64,000 nucleotides of DNA. It comes from Streptomyces umbrinus. Lineage in GTDB: Bacteria > Actinomycetota > Actinomycetes > Streptomycetales > Streptomycetaceae. The stretch lies in assembly GCF_030817415.1 (NCBI RefSeq), contig NZ_JAUSZI010000002.1, positions 10,329,501-10,393,500 on the forward strand, read 5' to 3'. A program made the translations under genes and the position numbers. This document shows positions 8,837 to 17,030 of this stretch, in pieces. The stretch's first letter is position 1. The number at the start of each line of letters is the position of its first letter. The notes below the pieces were generated by a model that made no database searches, was not told the DNA's origin, and was given only the letters and a program-made list of their open reading frames with translations.

Positions 8837-8936
8837 GGAGGTCAATGGGTGCTGTGTTGCTTTTAGGTTCCGGACGCGGTCGGTGCGCGGTCAGTACGCC
8901 GTCGGCGCGCGCGGCCGTACGCGGTCGGCGTGCGGG

Positions 8937-9623
8937 TCAGTGCCGGTGCTCGTGGTCCGGGTGCGACGGATCGCCGGGGTGCTCGTGCCCGGCGGCGTAC
9001 ACCACCCCGGCCCGCGCCCGGTCGAGCCAGGCGAAGAAGGCACGCCGGCCGGCGGACCGGCGCAACTCGTGGGCGACACGCTCGCGTACACCCTCGTACG
9101 GAAGGTGGTCCGAGGTGTCCGTCCCCCCGAAGGGGTCCACTCCGCGTCGCAGGGCGTCCGGGGTGAGGAAGCGGTCCGGGTTGCGGTCGTAATAGTCCCG
9201 TACCGCCGACTCCGGTACGTCCTGCTCGCTCTCCAGCGCGGCGAGCAGGACACGGGCGGCCGGGGAGTGGGCGAGCACCGCGGCGACGATGCTGCCGAGA
9301 TCCGCGACGTCCTCCTCGGCCACGGCGAGCACCTGGGCCGGCCGGACTTCTTCGGGAGGCCTCAGCCCGCGCTCGGCGCAGGCCCGGCGGGCCAGTTCGT
9401 CCACGACGACCACCTGGGTCGCCCAGCGCCGCCGCTGCCGTTCGGCACGCGCCGACGCGTCGGGGCGAGCTACGGGATCGCGCGGCGGTACGACCCTCAG
9501 CAGCGCGTCCACGTGCGCCGCGGCGAGGGAGTCACCGTGCACGAGCGCGGCAACTCCCTCGGGCAGGTGGACGTGTGCGGGGCTGCCGGGTGGATGTGAA
9601 CGCGCATGTACGTGGTCGCTCAC
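8937..9623 (-). CDS. His-rich protein of unknown function, translationally coupled to the GH38 mannosidase
   Basis: 228 residues. The GTG start (9623) overlaps the mannosidase stop as GTGA, which fixes the start and implies coupled translation. The N-terminus (SDHVHARSHPPGSPAHVHLP) and the extreme C-terminus (GHEHPGDPSHPDHEHRH) are rich in histidine. The middle is helical with charged stretches (SARAERQRRRWATQVVVVDELARRACAERG; VPESAVRDYYDRNPDRFLTPDALRR). The last segment reminds me of the SurA/PpiC N-terminal chaperone region, where a DYYxxNPxxF element is common, but I see no parvulin active site and no signal peptide. A metal-binding or folding role for the zinc-dependent mannosidase is a guess. 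Nothing in the sequence proves a function. Confidence 0.7.
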   Translation of the reverse strand: MSDHVHARSHPPGSPAHVHLPEGVAALVHGDSLAAAHVDALLRVVPPRDPVARPDASARAERQRRRWATQVVVVDELARRACAERGLRPPEEVRPAQVLAVAEEDVADLGSIVAAVLAHSPAARVLLAALESEQDVPESAVRDYYDRNPDRFLTPDALRRGVDPFGGTDTSDHLPYEGVRERVAHELRRSAGRRAFFAWLDRARAGVVYAAGHEHPGDPSHPDHEHRH

Positions 9624-12600
9624 GGCAGCACCTCCAGCGGTACGGCCTCCGTGTAGGCGACGTTGCCGTGCCAGGCGATCTTCGCCATCAGCCAGTACGA
9701 ACCCGGTGGCACCGCACGGCCGTCCACCTCGATCACGCACTCCAGCCGCTCCCCGGCGGGCACGGTGAAGCCCTGGCAGCCCGGACCCACCCCCGGCCAG
9801 GTGCCCCACGACGACACCGCCCACAGGGTGCCGTCGACCGGACCGCGGGTGGTGTTGCGGACGGTCACCGGAACCCGGCCGAGCTCGCCCGCGCGCACCC
9901 TGATGCGCTCAACCCCCAGGCGGGACACGAGAGTCGGGCCCGCACGGCCGTCCGGCTCGCCCTCCGGGACGGTGCCCGGCACGTCGAGGGCCACGACATC
10001 CTCGTACGTCTGACCGCCGTACGACAGCAGCGCGGCGAGCCAGTGGCGGCCGGGTGCGGCGTCCGGGGCCGGGGTGACGGTGACCTCGGAGAGGGTGAAG
10101 CCGCCGGGGCCCAGCGCGTACGGCAGTTCGGCGGGTTCGGCGGACCAGCCGGGCGGTACGCGCAGGGCGACCGTGCCCGAGACCGGGGCGTCGGTGAGCT
10201 CCGAGCCGACACGGACCGTCGCGGTCACGGGGCGGCCGGAGACGGTGAGCGCGGTCGGCGAGACGTACACCGCGACGGGCATGTTGCCGCGCGGGGCGGG
10301 GCCGGAGTTGTGCAGCCAGTACCGGGTGTGGACGGGTTGCGCGGGCTCGTGCGCGGCGACGCCGGGGCCGTGCGGAGTCTTTCCGGCCTCGGGAGTCGCC
10401 AGGACCGTCGCGACCTCGAACCCGGTCAGGCCGACGTCGAGAACACCTTCCTGGCCCGGGACCAGCGGTGTCCCGGGGTTCTCCAGGACGTCGGCCCGGG
10501 CTCCGGCCGTCCATGCCAGCGGGCCGCTCACCTGGGCCAGGACCGGACGGCCGGACACCTCGTGCATCCGTACGACGACTCCGCGGCCCGGGTCCGCCGG
10601 GGCCACGCTGCCGCGGGCCAGTGGCGAGCCGACGGGCTTGAGCGCGTCGAGCAGGACCTCGCCCTCGGGCTCCAGTCCCAGCAGCTTCGCCCTCCTCGGC
10701 AGGACGGGGTCCTGCGGTGATGCGTCGCCGTCGCGCAGCCGTGCCGTGAGCGGGTGGTTGTACGCGTGGCCGGTGCGCGGCAGTCCCAGCTTCCGCCAGT
10801 CGCCCTCGCCGCCCACCACGGCGTACTCGAAGGTGTGCGACCACCGCTGGAGCTGGAAGGCCGAGCCGTCGGGGGCGGTTCGGCGGGGCGGGTCGATCCA
10901 GATGCCCGAGGGCCAGCCCGTGCAGGAGCGCATCAGCGACATGTAGAGGTCCCCGGACGACGTGACCACGCAGCCGGGTGTGCCGCGGTTGAGGACGGCG
11001 AAGCTGCGGCCGTCCCAGGCGTCGCCGGGTGGCAGGGCCTCGCCGCCGCCCGCCGCCGTGGCCCCCAGGACCGCGTCGTCCAGGTCGGCCACCAGCGCGT
11101 CGACCGCCTTGGCGTCGTCCTGCGGGCGGGCGCCCGCCACGACGAGCAGCGGCAGCCGTTCGAGGTCGCGGAGGTCGGCTCCGGGGACCCACTCCTCGCG
11201 CAGGCTCGCGCGCGGCGCGACCCAGACGGCCGCGATGCCGTGCGCGGCCAGCTGGCGGCGCAGCTCGCGTCCGGCGGCCGGGTCCCAGCCGAGCGCTTCG
11301 GCGACGACCGTGTTGCGTTCGGGGCCGCCGACGGCGATGCGGATGTCGGGCAGGTTGGAGTCGATCTCCAGGTCGCCGTAGCGCGGTCCGTCGGCGATCG
11401 TCGAGGTCGCGGTGACGCCCGCGCGGACCAGGGCCGCCGCGAGCGGGGTGCCGAGTTCACCGGCCTCGTCCCAGGAGGCGTAGACGAGTTCGGCCACGCC
11501 GATCGAACGGTGGCCCAGGAGCGCGCCCGTGTCGTCGCGGATCTCGGCACGGGCCGTGGAGCCGAGGCCGAACCAGGTGTTGGCCGGGTTGTCCAGCGTC
11601 CAGGGGAACCGCTCGCTGTCGACCTCCACGAAGCCGAACCCGCGCCCGATCACCGCGTCGGCCACCTCGTGCACCGGCAGCCCGCCCCGTACGTCGGAGG
11701 GCCAGCGGACCCGGATCAGCCGGTCGGCGCCGTCGTACCCGTCGACCGTGGTGGACACGTCGAGGCGCGCGACCCCCTTCCACAGGCACAGCCGCTGTGT
11801 GTAGCGGAAGAGGCCGAGGTCGGCGGTGACGGTGATGCGGGAGCCGGCGGGGGAGTGCTCGACCCGGACGCCCGCGGTCACGTCGCGGCTGCGGGCGGCC
11901 GTGGTGCCGGTCGGGGTGAGATGCCAGGGGCCCTCGCCGAAGCGGGGGTGCCGCGGGTACTCCTCCTGTACGACCAGCTCGTTGCCGATGTCGCCGACGC
12001 GCAGCAGGTCCCGCCCGCCCTCCGTGAGCGCGCGCAGCCGGCTCACCCCGCCGCCGCGTCCCGGGTCCACGGTCAGCTCGTAGAACTCGTTGCTGATCGT
12101 GGTGCCTACGCCCGGCACCCACTCGGAGACGGTGCCCCGCGCGAGCGGGAGCGCCTTGAGCCCCATGCCGGGGACCTCCGGCACGATCACGCGCAGCTCG
12201 CCGTTCTCCCGCACGGCGGGCAGCGGGAGACCCGTGTCGTCGAGCGGTACGAGTCCGGGGTCGTCGACGGTCAGTACGTCCTGCCGCTGCCAGGTCGCGG
12301 AGTTGAAGACCACCAGGTCGGGGCCGCCGCCCGGCAGCGGGGCCACGTGCCGGGCAAGGGCGTCGGTCGCGTCGGCGTGCACGGTCTCGGCGAGGTCCGC
12401 CAGCTCCCGCCATCCGGTGAGCAGGTCGATGTAGACCTGGTCGGACTCCGAGCCGGTGATGGCGTCGTGATGGGCGCCGTAGATCAGCTGCCGCCACGCC
12501 TTGTCGAGGGCCGCGTCCGGATAGGGGTGCCCGGTGACGAGCGAGGCGAGCGTCGCCCAGGCCTCGGCGTCGGCGAGCAGCGTCTCCCCGTACCGCTGGG

Positions 12601-13900
12601 CCTGCTTGGTGTCGATGTAGGAGACGTCCTTGCCGGTGTAGACGGGGTTCATGTCCCGGGTCTGCGGTGACGCCGTGCGCCCCTCGGCGTCCAGCTCGGC
12701 CCGCACGGCGGCGAAGAAGTCGCGCGGCACGGCGCTGACGAAGCGGGGCCAGACGTACCGGGCGTTCCAGTCCCGGTGGATGTCCATGACCCAGCGGCAC
12801 GGCGGCGCGTAGTCCCCGCCGACCGGGAGCAGCACGTTGCGGGTGAGCGCGACCTGCTTGAGCCCCTTGAAGAGCTTGAGCGCGGCCGCCTGGGCCTCGG
12901 GCAGTGTCGGTGCGTTGTCGATGGCCCAGCCCGCGCCGTAGTGGTTGACCATGTACGCGGTCAGCAGCCCGCGCCCCGAGGGGGCGATCCAGGAGAACTC
13001 GGCGGGGAACTGCATCCGGTTCGGATCCCGGGGTTCCTCGCCGAACACGGACAGCGTGGGACCCCACTGGTGGAAGGGGCCGCGCGCCCACGAGCTGGAG
13101 GACAGTCCCGCGTCGGCCATCAGCCCCGGGAACTGCGGGTCGTGGCCGAAGGCGTCCAGCTGCCAGGCCGTCTCCGGCGACGCGCCCATGACGGCTCGCT
13201 GGAAGCCGTCCCCGTAGACGGCGTTGCGGATGGTGGCCTCGGCGCCGGTGAGGTTGGTGTTGGGCTCGTTGTAGGTGCCGCCCATGATCTCGACCCGGCC
13301 GGTCCGCAGCAGTTCCCGCAGGAAGGCGCGCTCCTCCGGGAAGGCGTCCCAGTACGGCTTGAGGTAGTCGACCTCCGCGAGCACGAAGGTGTACGCCGGG
13401 TCGCGGCGCGCCAGATCGCAGTGGGCCCGTACGAGACTCATACCGGACTGGCCGCGGGAGTCGAAGGTGCGCGCGGGCAGCCCCGTCGACGCCGGGTCGT
13501 CGGCGACGTCCCAGGTCTCGGTGTACGCGCCCTGGGTGTTCCACCAGACGGGGTCGTAGTGGAAGTGGCTGACCATGAACATCGTCCAGCCCGGCTCCGC
13601 CGCCGTGAACTCGGCGGGGTGCACGGCCACTTGGGCCTCGTCGGTGGCGATCACGTCGGTCGCGGTCACCGAGATGCCGCGGCACTCGCCCGGGGCGATG
13701 CCGGTGCGCACGGGTATCTCGGCGCGTGCGGTGCCGTCGTCGGCGACCGTGACGAGGGCCTCCCCGGCGATACCGGAGCCCTCGACGGTGAGACGGACGG
13801 TCCGGCCGGGGGTGTGGCTCAGCTCGACGGCCACGATCTGGCGCGGCTGCTCGGTGGTTCCGGCGAAGAGCTCGGTCGACTCGACAGAGGTGACGCGCAT
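9620..13900 (-). CDS. GH38 alpha-mannosidase, very large, with NEW3-like C-terminal domain
   Basis: 1426 residues. The start is the ATG at 13900 (MRVTSVESTELF), placed by GTAGGAG four bases upstream. The GH38 zinc-site motif is at about residues 112-120 (HFHYDPVWW). The catalytic nucleophile Asp is in QLDAFGHDPQFPG (about residue 249). Other family segments are GGTYNEPNTN and the long beta-sandwich half. An N-terminal beta domain of about 105 residues precedes the barrel, and a C-terminal NEW3/alpha-galactosidase-associated domain (TVALRVPPGWSAEP, VPVTVRNTTRGPVDG) follows. There is no signal peptide. It removes alpha-linked mannose, most likely from imported high-mannose oligosaccharides. A perfect dyad lies about 50 bp upstream, and a His-rich gene is coupled at its end. 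Confidence 0.9.
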   Translation of the reverse strand: MRVTSVESTELFAGTTEQPRQIVAVELSHTPGRTVRLTVEGSGIAGEALVTVADDGTARAEIPVRTGIAPGECRGISVTATDVIATDEAQVAVHPAEFTAAEPGWTMFMVSHFHYDPVWWNTQGAYTETWDVADDPASTGLPARTFDSRGQSGMSLVRAHCDLARRDPAYTFVLAEVDYLKPYWDAFPEERAFLRELLRTGRVEIMGGTYNEPNTNLTGAEATIRNAVYGDGFQRAVMGASPETAWQLDAFGHDPQFPGLMADAGLSSSSWARGPFHQWGPTLSVFGEEPRDPNRMQFPAEFSWIAPSGRGLLTAYMVNHYGAGWAIDNAPTLPEAQAAALKLFKGLKQVALTRNVLLPVGGDYAPPCRWVMDIHRDWNARYVWPRFVSAVPRDFFAAVRAELDAEGRTASPQTRDMNPVYTGKDVSYIDTKQAQRYGETLLADAEAWATLASLVTGHPYPDAALDKAWRQLIYGAHHDAITGSESDQVYIDLLTGWRELADLAETVHADATDALARHVAPLPGGGPDLVVFNSATWQRQDVLTVDDPGLVPLDDTGLPLPAVRENGELRVIVPEVPGMGLKALPLARGTVSEWVPGVGTTISNEFYELTVDPGRGGGVSRLRALTEGGRDLLRVGDIGNELVVQEEYPRHPRFGEGPWHLTPTGTTAARSRDVTAGVRVEHSPAGSRITVTADLGLFRYTQRLCLWKGVARLDVSTTVDGYDGADRLIRVRWPSDVRGGLPVHEVADAVIGRGFGFVEVDSERFPWTLDNPANTWFGLGSTARAEIRDDTGALLGHRSIGVAELVYASWDEAGELGTPLAAALVRAGVTATSTIADGPRYGDLEIDSNLPDIRIAVGGPERNTVVAEALGWDPAAGRELRRQLAAHGIAAVWVAPRASLREEWVPGADLRDLERLPLLVVAGARPQDDAKAVDALVADLDDAVLGATAAGGGEALPPGDAWDGRSFAVLNRGTPGCVVTSSGDLYMSLMRSCTGWPSGIWIDPPRRTAPDGSAFQLQRWSHTFEYAVVGGEGDWRKLGLPRTGHAYNHPLTARLRDGDASPQDPVLPRRAKLLGLEPEGEVLLDALKPVGSPLARGSVAPADPGRGVVVRMHEVSGRPVLAQVSGPLAWTAGARADVLENPGTPLVPGQEGVLDVGLTGFEVATVLATPEAGKTPHGPGVAAHEPAQPVHTRYWLHNSGPAPRGNMPVAVYVSPTALTVSGRPVTATVRVGSELTDAPVSGTVALRVPPGWSAEPAELPYALGPGGFTLSEVTVTPAPDAAPGRHWLAALLSYGGQTYEDVVALDVPGTVPEGEPDGRAGPTLVSRLGVERIRVRAGELGRVPVTVRNTTRGPVDGTLWAVSSWGTWPGVGPGCQGFTVPAGERLECVIEVDGRAVPPGSYWLMAKIAWHGNVAYTEAVPLEVLP

Positions 13901-13948
13901 GGGGCTCCTACGAGGATGCTCGGCGGAGCACCATCGTGGCACCGAGAG

Positions 13949-13967
13949 GATGGTTCAAACAACCATC
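13949..13967. promoter_or_regulatory. Palindromic operator GATGGTT-N5-AACCATC upstream of the GH38 gene
   Basis: A perfect 7-bp inverted repeat with a CAAAC spacer lies 49-67 bp before the GH38 start. It is compatible with a dimeric regulator. A related GGTGGTT plus CATCCATACATC stretch follows at 13981-13999, between this site and the end of the regulator gene. Assignment to the adjacent RpiR-type regulator is inferred. Confidence 0.55.
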
Positions 13968-14020
13968 TTCATGTTTTCTCGGTGGTTCATCCATACATCG
14001 CCGGTCATCGTCGGCCAGGG

Positions 14021-14932
14021 TCAGCGAGTCCGGCGGCTCTTCACCGTGTGCTGCGGGGTGATGTGGTCGGTCAGCGCCAGTGAGGCGCTCGCGCGCTGGT
14101 AGGAGAGCTGGGCGACCCGGACGTACAGACAGTCGATGAGGACGAGCACGGAGTGCCGTCCGCCGATGCTCCCGGTGCGGAAGCTGGTCTCCGAGGTGGC
14201 GGAGATCAGCCGGATGTCGGCGGCCCGGGCCAGCGGCGAGCGCGGGTCGGAGGTGAGCGCCACGGTGGTGGCGCCGCGCTCCTTGGCGAGCTCGAAGGGT
14301 TCGATGGTCTCGCGGGTCGCCCCGGAGTGCGAGATGCCGATGGCGACGTCCGCCGGGGTGAGCAGCGCGGCGGAGGTGGCCGCCCCGTGCACCTCGCTCC
14401 AGCCCCGCACCGAGCAGCCGATGCGGAACAGCCGGGTCTCGGTCTCCTGGGCGACCGCGCCGCTGCCGCCGACGCCGTAGACGTCGATGCGGCGGGCACG
14501 GGCGACAGCCTGGGCCGCCCGCTCCAGCGCGTCCAGGTCCATGCGGTCGATCGTCTGCTGGACCGCGCGCAGGTCGGCGCTGCCGACGACGGCGACGACG
14601 CGTTCGAGATCGTCGTCCGGGGAGATCTCGGGGCCGATCTCCGCGCTGCCCCAGTCGGACACCTCGCCGCGTCCGCGCTCCTGGGCCAGCTCGATCAGCA
14701 GGTGCTGGTACGAGTCGAGGCCGATGGCACGGCAGAACCGGGTCACCGTGGCCTGTGACGTGCCCGTGCGGCGCCCCAGCTCGGCGGCGGAGGAGTGGGT
14801 GACCGCCGCGGGATCCGCCAGGATCAGCTCGCCCACCTTCCGGAGCGAGCCGGCCAGCCGGGGCAGCTCGGTGCGGATCAGTGAGGTGACGTCCGTCGGG
14901 GGCATTCCGTTGCCGGCGCCGGTCCGTTCCAT
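14021..14932 (-). CDS. RpiR/MurR-family transcriptional regulator (HTH plus SIS domain)
   Basis: 303 residues. The N-terminal HTH_6 domain contains SSAAELGRRTGTSQATVTRFCRAIGLDSYQHL (about residues 47-80). The C-terminal SIS phosphosugar-binding domain contains IDVYGVGGSGAVAQETETRL and VAIGISHSGATRETIE. Such regulators sense a phosphosugar and control sugar operons. It is divergent from the SIS-domain gene at 15164 and faces the GH38 gene tail to promoter. It is the natural candidate for binding the repeated motifs at 1.7, 8.8, 13.95, 14.97 and 15.13 kb. The ATG at 14932 has GAGGAG rather far upstream (about 14 nt); an internal ATG at residue 10 is an alternative. Confidence 0.88.
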   Translation of the reverse strand: MERTGAGNGMPPTDVTSLIRTELPRLAGSLRKVGELILADPAAVTHSSAAELGRRTGTSQATVTRFCRAIGLDSYQHLLIELAQERGRGEVSDWGSAEIGPEISPDDDLERVVAVVGSADLRAVQQTIDRMDLDALERAAQAVARARRIDVYGVGGSGAVAQETETRLFRIGCSVRGWSEVHGAATSAALLTPADVAIGISHSGATRETIEPFELAKERGATTVALTSDPRSPLARAADIRLISATSETSFRTGSIGGRHSVLVLIDCLYVRVAQLSYQRASASLALTDHITPQHTVKSRRTR

Positions 14933-14973
14933 GGGGTACCCGATCTCCTCGGTGGTGCCTGCTGTGCAGCTGA

Positions 14974-14989
14974 GAATGTATCAGCCACC
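14974..14989 (-). promoter_or_regulatory. Second copy of the GAATGTATCARCCACC motif, upstream of the RpiR gene
   Basis: GAATGTATCAGCCACC lies 42-57 bp before the regulator start and differs at one base from the copy before the GH5 gene (1701-1716). It is followed by CACCAT. A third related stretch, GATGGTGGTTTCATCCACC at 15130-15148, lies just before the divergent SIS gene and has GGTGG/CCACC arms. This pattern suits autoregulation plus control of the whole locus. Confidence 0.5.
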
Positions 14990-15163
14990 CACCATCTCGC
15001 AGATTGAATCTCAGGACCAAAGGTGCCTCTGGCCCGGGCCGGGTCCGGGGTGCGGTGACGGCGCCGGTGGAGGGGGCGTTGCCCGCCGCTCGTGACCTAT
15101 GGTTTATTCATTCAAGTAAGCTCGTAAGGGATGGTGGTTTCATCCACCGGTGGGGAGTGCCGC

Positions 15164-15937
15164 GTGTCCGTCGACTCTGTGAACGCCAGCGGGTTTGCGC
15201 GTGAAGGCCTGGACGCCCTGAACCGCATCGCCGCGTCCGCCGAGTCCGCCGAGGGTGAAGTGCGGCGCGCCGCCGAGCTGATCGCTCACTGTGTGCGGAC
15301 CGACGGCGTCGTCCAGGCGTTCGGCACCGGCCACTCCCAGGCCCTCGTCCTGGAACTCGCCGGACGCGCCGGGGGGCTCGTGCCCACGAACCGGCTGAGC
15401 ATCGCCGACCTCGTGCTGTACGGCGGCGACGACCCGAGCGTCCTCGACGACCCGCTCCTGGAGCGCGAGCCCGGTGTCGCCGAGCGGATCTACGACCTCG
15501 CCGAGCCCCGGCCCGAGGACCTGTTCGTGATCATCTCCAACTCGGGCGTCAACAGTGTGATCGTGGAGATGGCTCTGCGGGCCAAGGAACGCGGTCACCG
15601 CGTCCTGGCCATCACCTCCCTGAGCCACACCCGGGCGGTCCCCGCCTCCCACCCCAGCGGCCGGAAACTCGCCGACATCGCCGACGTCGTCCTGGACAAC
15701 GCCGCGCCACGGGGGGACGCTCTGCTCGAACTCCCCGGCGGTGGCTCCGTCTGTGCCCTGTCGACTCTGACCGGCGTGATGCTCGTCCAGATGGCCGTCG
15801 CCGAAGCGGCCTCGCTGCTGCTTGCCGCGGGGGTGCGACCGCCGGTTTACGTGTCGGCCAATGTGCCCGGGGGGTTCGAGGGGAACCTTGACCTTGAGAC
15901 GCGGTATGCGGGGCGGATTCGGCGTACGGCGAGCTAG
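15164..15937 (+). CDS. SIS-domain protein of the UPF0309 type (phosphosugar binding/isomerase)
   Basis: 257 residues. I chose the GTG at 15164 (SVDSVNASGF), seven bases after GGGGAG, over the ATG at 15131, which lies inside the operator-like repeat. The SIS core is plain: FGTGHSQALVLELAGRAGGL, the long LSIADLVLYGGDDPSVLDDPLLEREPGVAERI insert, and FVIISNSGVNSVIVEMALRAKERGHRVLAIT. UPF0309 proteins are sugar-isomerase-like but lack an assigned reaction that I know of. Next to a BadF-type kinase, a role on GlcNAc-6-phosphate, ManNAc-6-phosphate or a related product is plausible but inferred. Confidence 0.85.
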   Translation: MSVDSVNASGFAREGLDALNRIAASAESAEGEVRRAAELIAHCVRTDGVVQAFGTGHSQALVLELAGRAGGLVPTNRLSIADLVLYGGDDPSVLDDPLLEREPGVAERIYDLAEPRPEDLFVIISNSGVNSVIVEMALRAKERGHRVLAITSLSHTRAVPASHPSGRKLADIADVVLDNAAPRGDALLELPGGGSVCALSTLTGVMLVQMAVAEAASLLLAAGVRPPVYVSANVPGGFEGNLDLETRYAGRIRRTAS

Positions 15938-16022
15938 ACGCTCCGCTTGGTGGGGCTGTGAACCTGCGGGTTCGTTGTGGCTGGGCGCGCCCCGCGGCGG
16001 AGCCGCAAATCGATACAGCCCC

Positions 16023-16040
16023 GCGCCCCTAGAGGGGCGC
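16023..16040. terminator. Hairpin at the convergent gene ends, part of a Streptomyces-type intergenic GC element
   Basis: GCGCCCC (16023-16029) pairs with GGGGCGC (16034-16040) around TAGA. The loop bases carry the stop codon of the minus-strand ATPase gene. The preceding stretch (15985-16022, with GCGGCGGAGCCGC) resembles the GC-rich intergenic elements often found between Streptomyces genes. It lies between convergent genes, so it may end transcription both ways. Confidence 0.5.
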
Positions 16041-17030
16041 CAGCGCCTCCTCCAGTGGGAAGTGGCAGGCCGCCCTGTGGTGGGCAGTCTCGGGTGTCGG
16101 CGTGGGGGAGGTCTCGGCGCAGATGTCCTCCGCTCGCCAGCAGCGGGTTCTGAACCTGCAGCCGGACGGCGGGTCGGCCGGTGACGGGATTTCGCCGGTC
16201 AGCAGGATGCGCTCCCTCTTCGGCCCGCCCCCGGTCGCCAGGGACGGGGCCGCCGACAGAAGTGCCGCCGTATAGGGGTGCCGCGGCTGCTCGAACAGCT
16301 CCTCCGCCGGTCCCGTCTCCACGATCCTGCCGAGGTACATCACGGCGACCCGGTCGGCGACATGCCGGACCACGGACAGGTCGTGCGAGATGAACACATA
16401 CGCCAGTCCCAGCTCGTCCCGCAGATCACCCAGCAGGTTGAGCACCTGCGCCTGCACCGACAGGTCGAGCGCGGAGACGGGTTCGTCGCACACGATGACA
16501 TCGGGCTCCAGCGCCAGGGCGCGGGCGATCCCGATCCGCTGCCGCTGGCCCCCGGAGAACTCCTGCGGGTGGCGACGTGCGTCGGACGCGCGCAGCCCGA
16601 CCATCTCCAGCAGCTCACCCACGCGCGCCGCGCGCTTCGAGGCGGGCACGAGGTCGCGGTGGGTGAGCCACGGCTCGCTGATCAGATCCGCCGCGCACAG
16701 CCGGGGGTTGAGCGAGCCGAACGGGTCCTGGAAGACCATCTGCACCTTGCGGCGCCAGGCGAGCAGCTTCGCCCCCGACAACGAGAACGGGTCCACTCCG
16801 TCGAACCGTACGGTGCCCGCGTCGGGCCGCTCCAGCATCAGCAGCACCCTGGCCAGCGTGGTCTTGCCGCAACCGGACTCGCCGACCAGGCCGAGCGTCT
16901 CCCCGCGCTCCAGACGCAGGTCCACCCCTTCGAGCGCGCGCAGCCTGGTGCTGCCCTTCGCGGTACGCGGAACCGCGAAGCTCTTCGTCAGGCCGGTGGC
17001 CTCCAGCAGTGTCGTCCCGGGCTCAGGCAT
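16029..17030 (-). CDS. Dipeptide/oligopeptide ABC transporter ATP-binding protein, DppF type
   Basis: 333 residues. Walker A is GLVGESGCGKTT, the Q-loop is MVFQDPFGSLNPR, the signature is FSGGQRQRIGIARAL, Walker B is VIVCDEPVSALD and the H-loop is FISHDL. The C-terminal oligopeptide-transporter extension (RHPYTAALLSAAPS, then CRFRTRCWRAEDIC) is also present. It energises the peptide importer encoded upstream. The ATG at 17030 overlaps the end of the permease-ATPase fusion gene by eight bases. It is the last gene of the operon that starts at 21767. Confidence 0.93.
   Translation of the reverse strand: MPEPGTTLLEATGLTKSFAVPRTAKGSTRLRALEGVDLRLERGETLGLVGESGCGKTTLARVLLMLERPDAGTVRFDGVDPFSLSGAKLLAWRRKVQMVFQDPFGSLNPRLCAADLISEPWLTHRDLVPASKRAARVGELLEMVGLRASDARRHPQEFSGGQRQRIGIARALALEPDVIVCDEPVSALDLSVQAQVLNLLGDLRDELGLAYVFISHDLSVVRHVADRVAVMYLGRIVETGPAEELFEQPRHPYTAALLSAAPSLATGGGPKRERILLTGEIPSPADPPSGCRFRTRCWRAEDICAETSPTPTPETAHHRAACHFPLEEALAPL

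Noticed and set aside
8850..8936. Direct CGCGGTCGG-like repeats upstream of the binding-protein gene as a possible CRISPR or iteron array
   Set aside because: Units are short, irregular and few, with no constant spacing. They look like ordinary GC-rich sequence.
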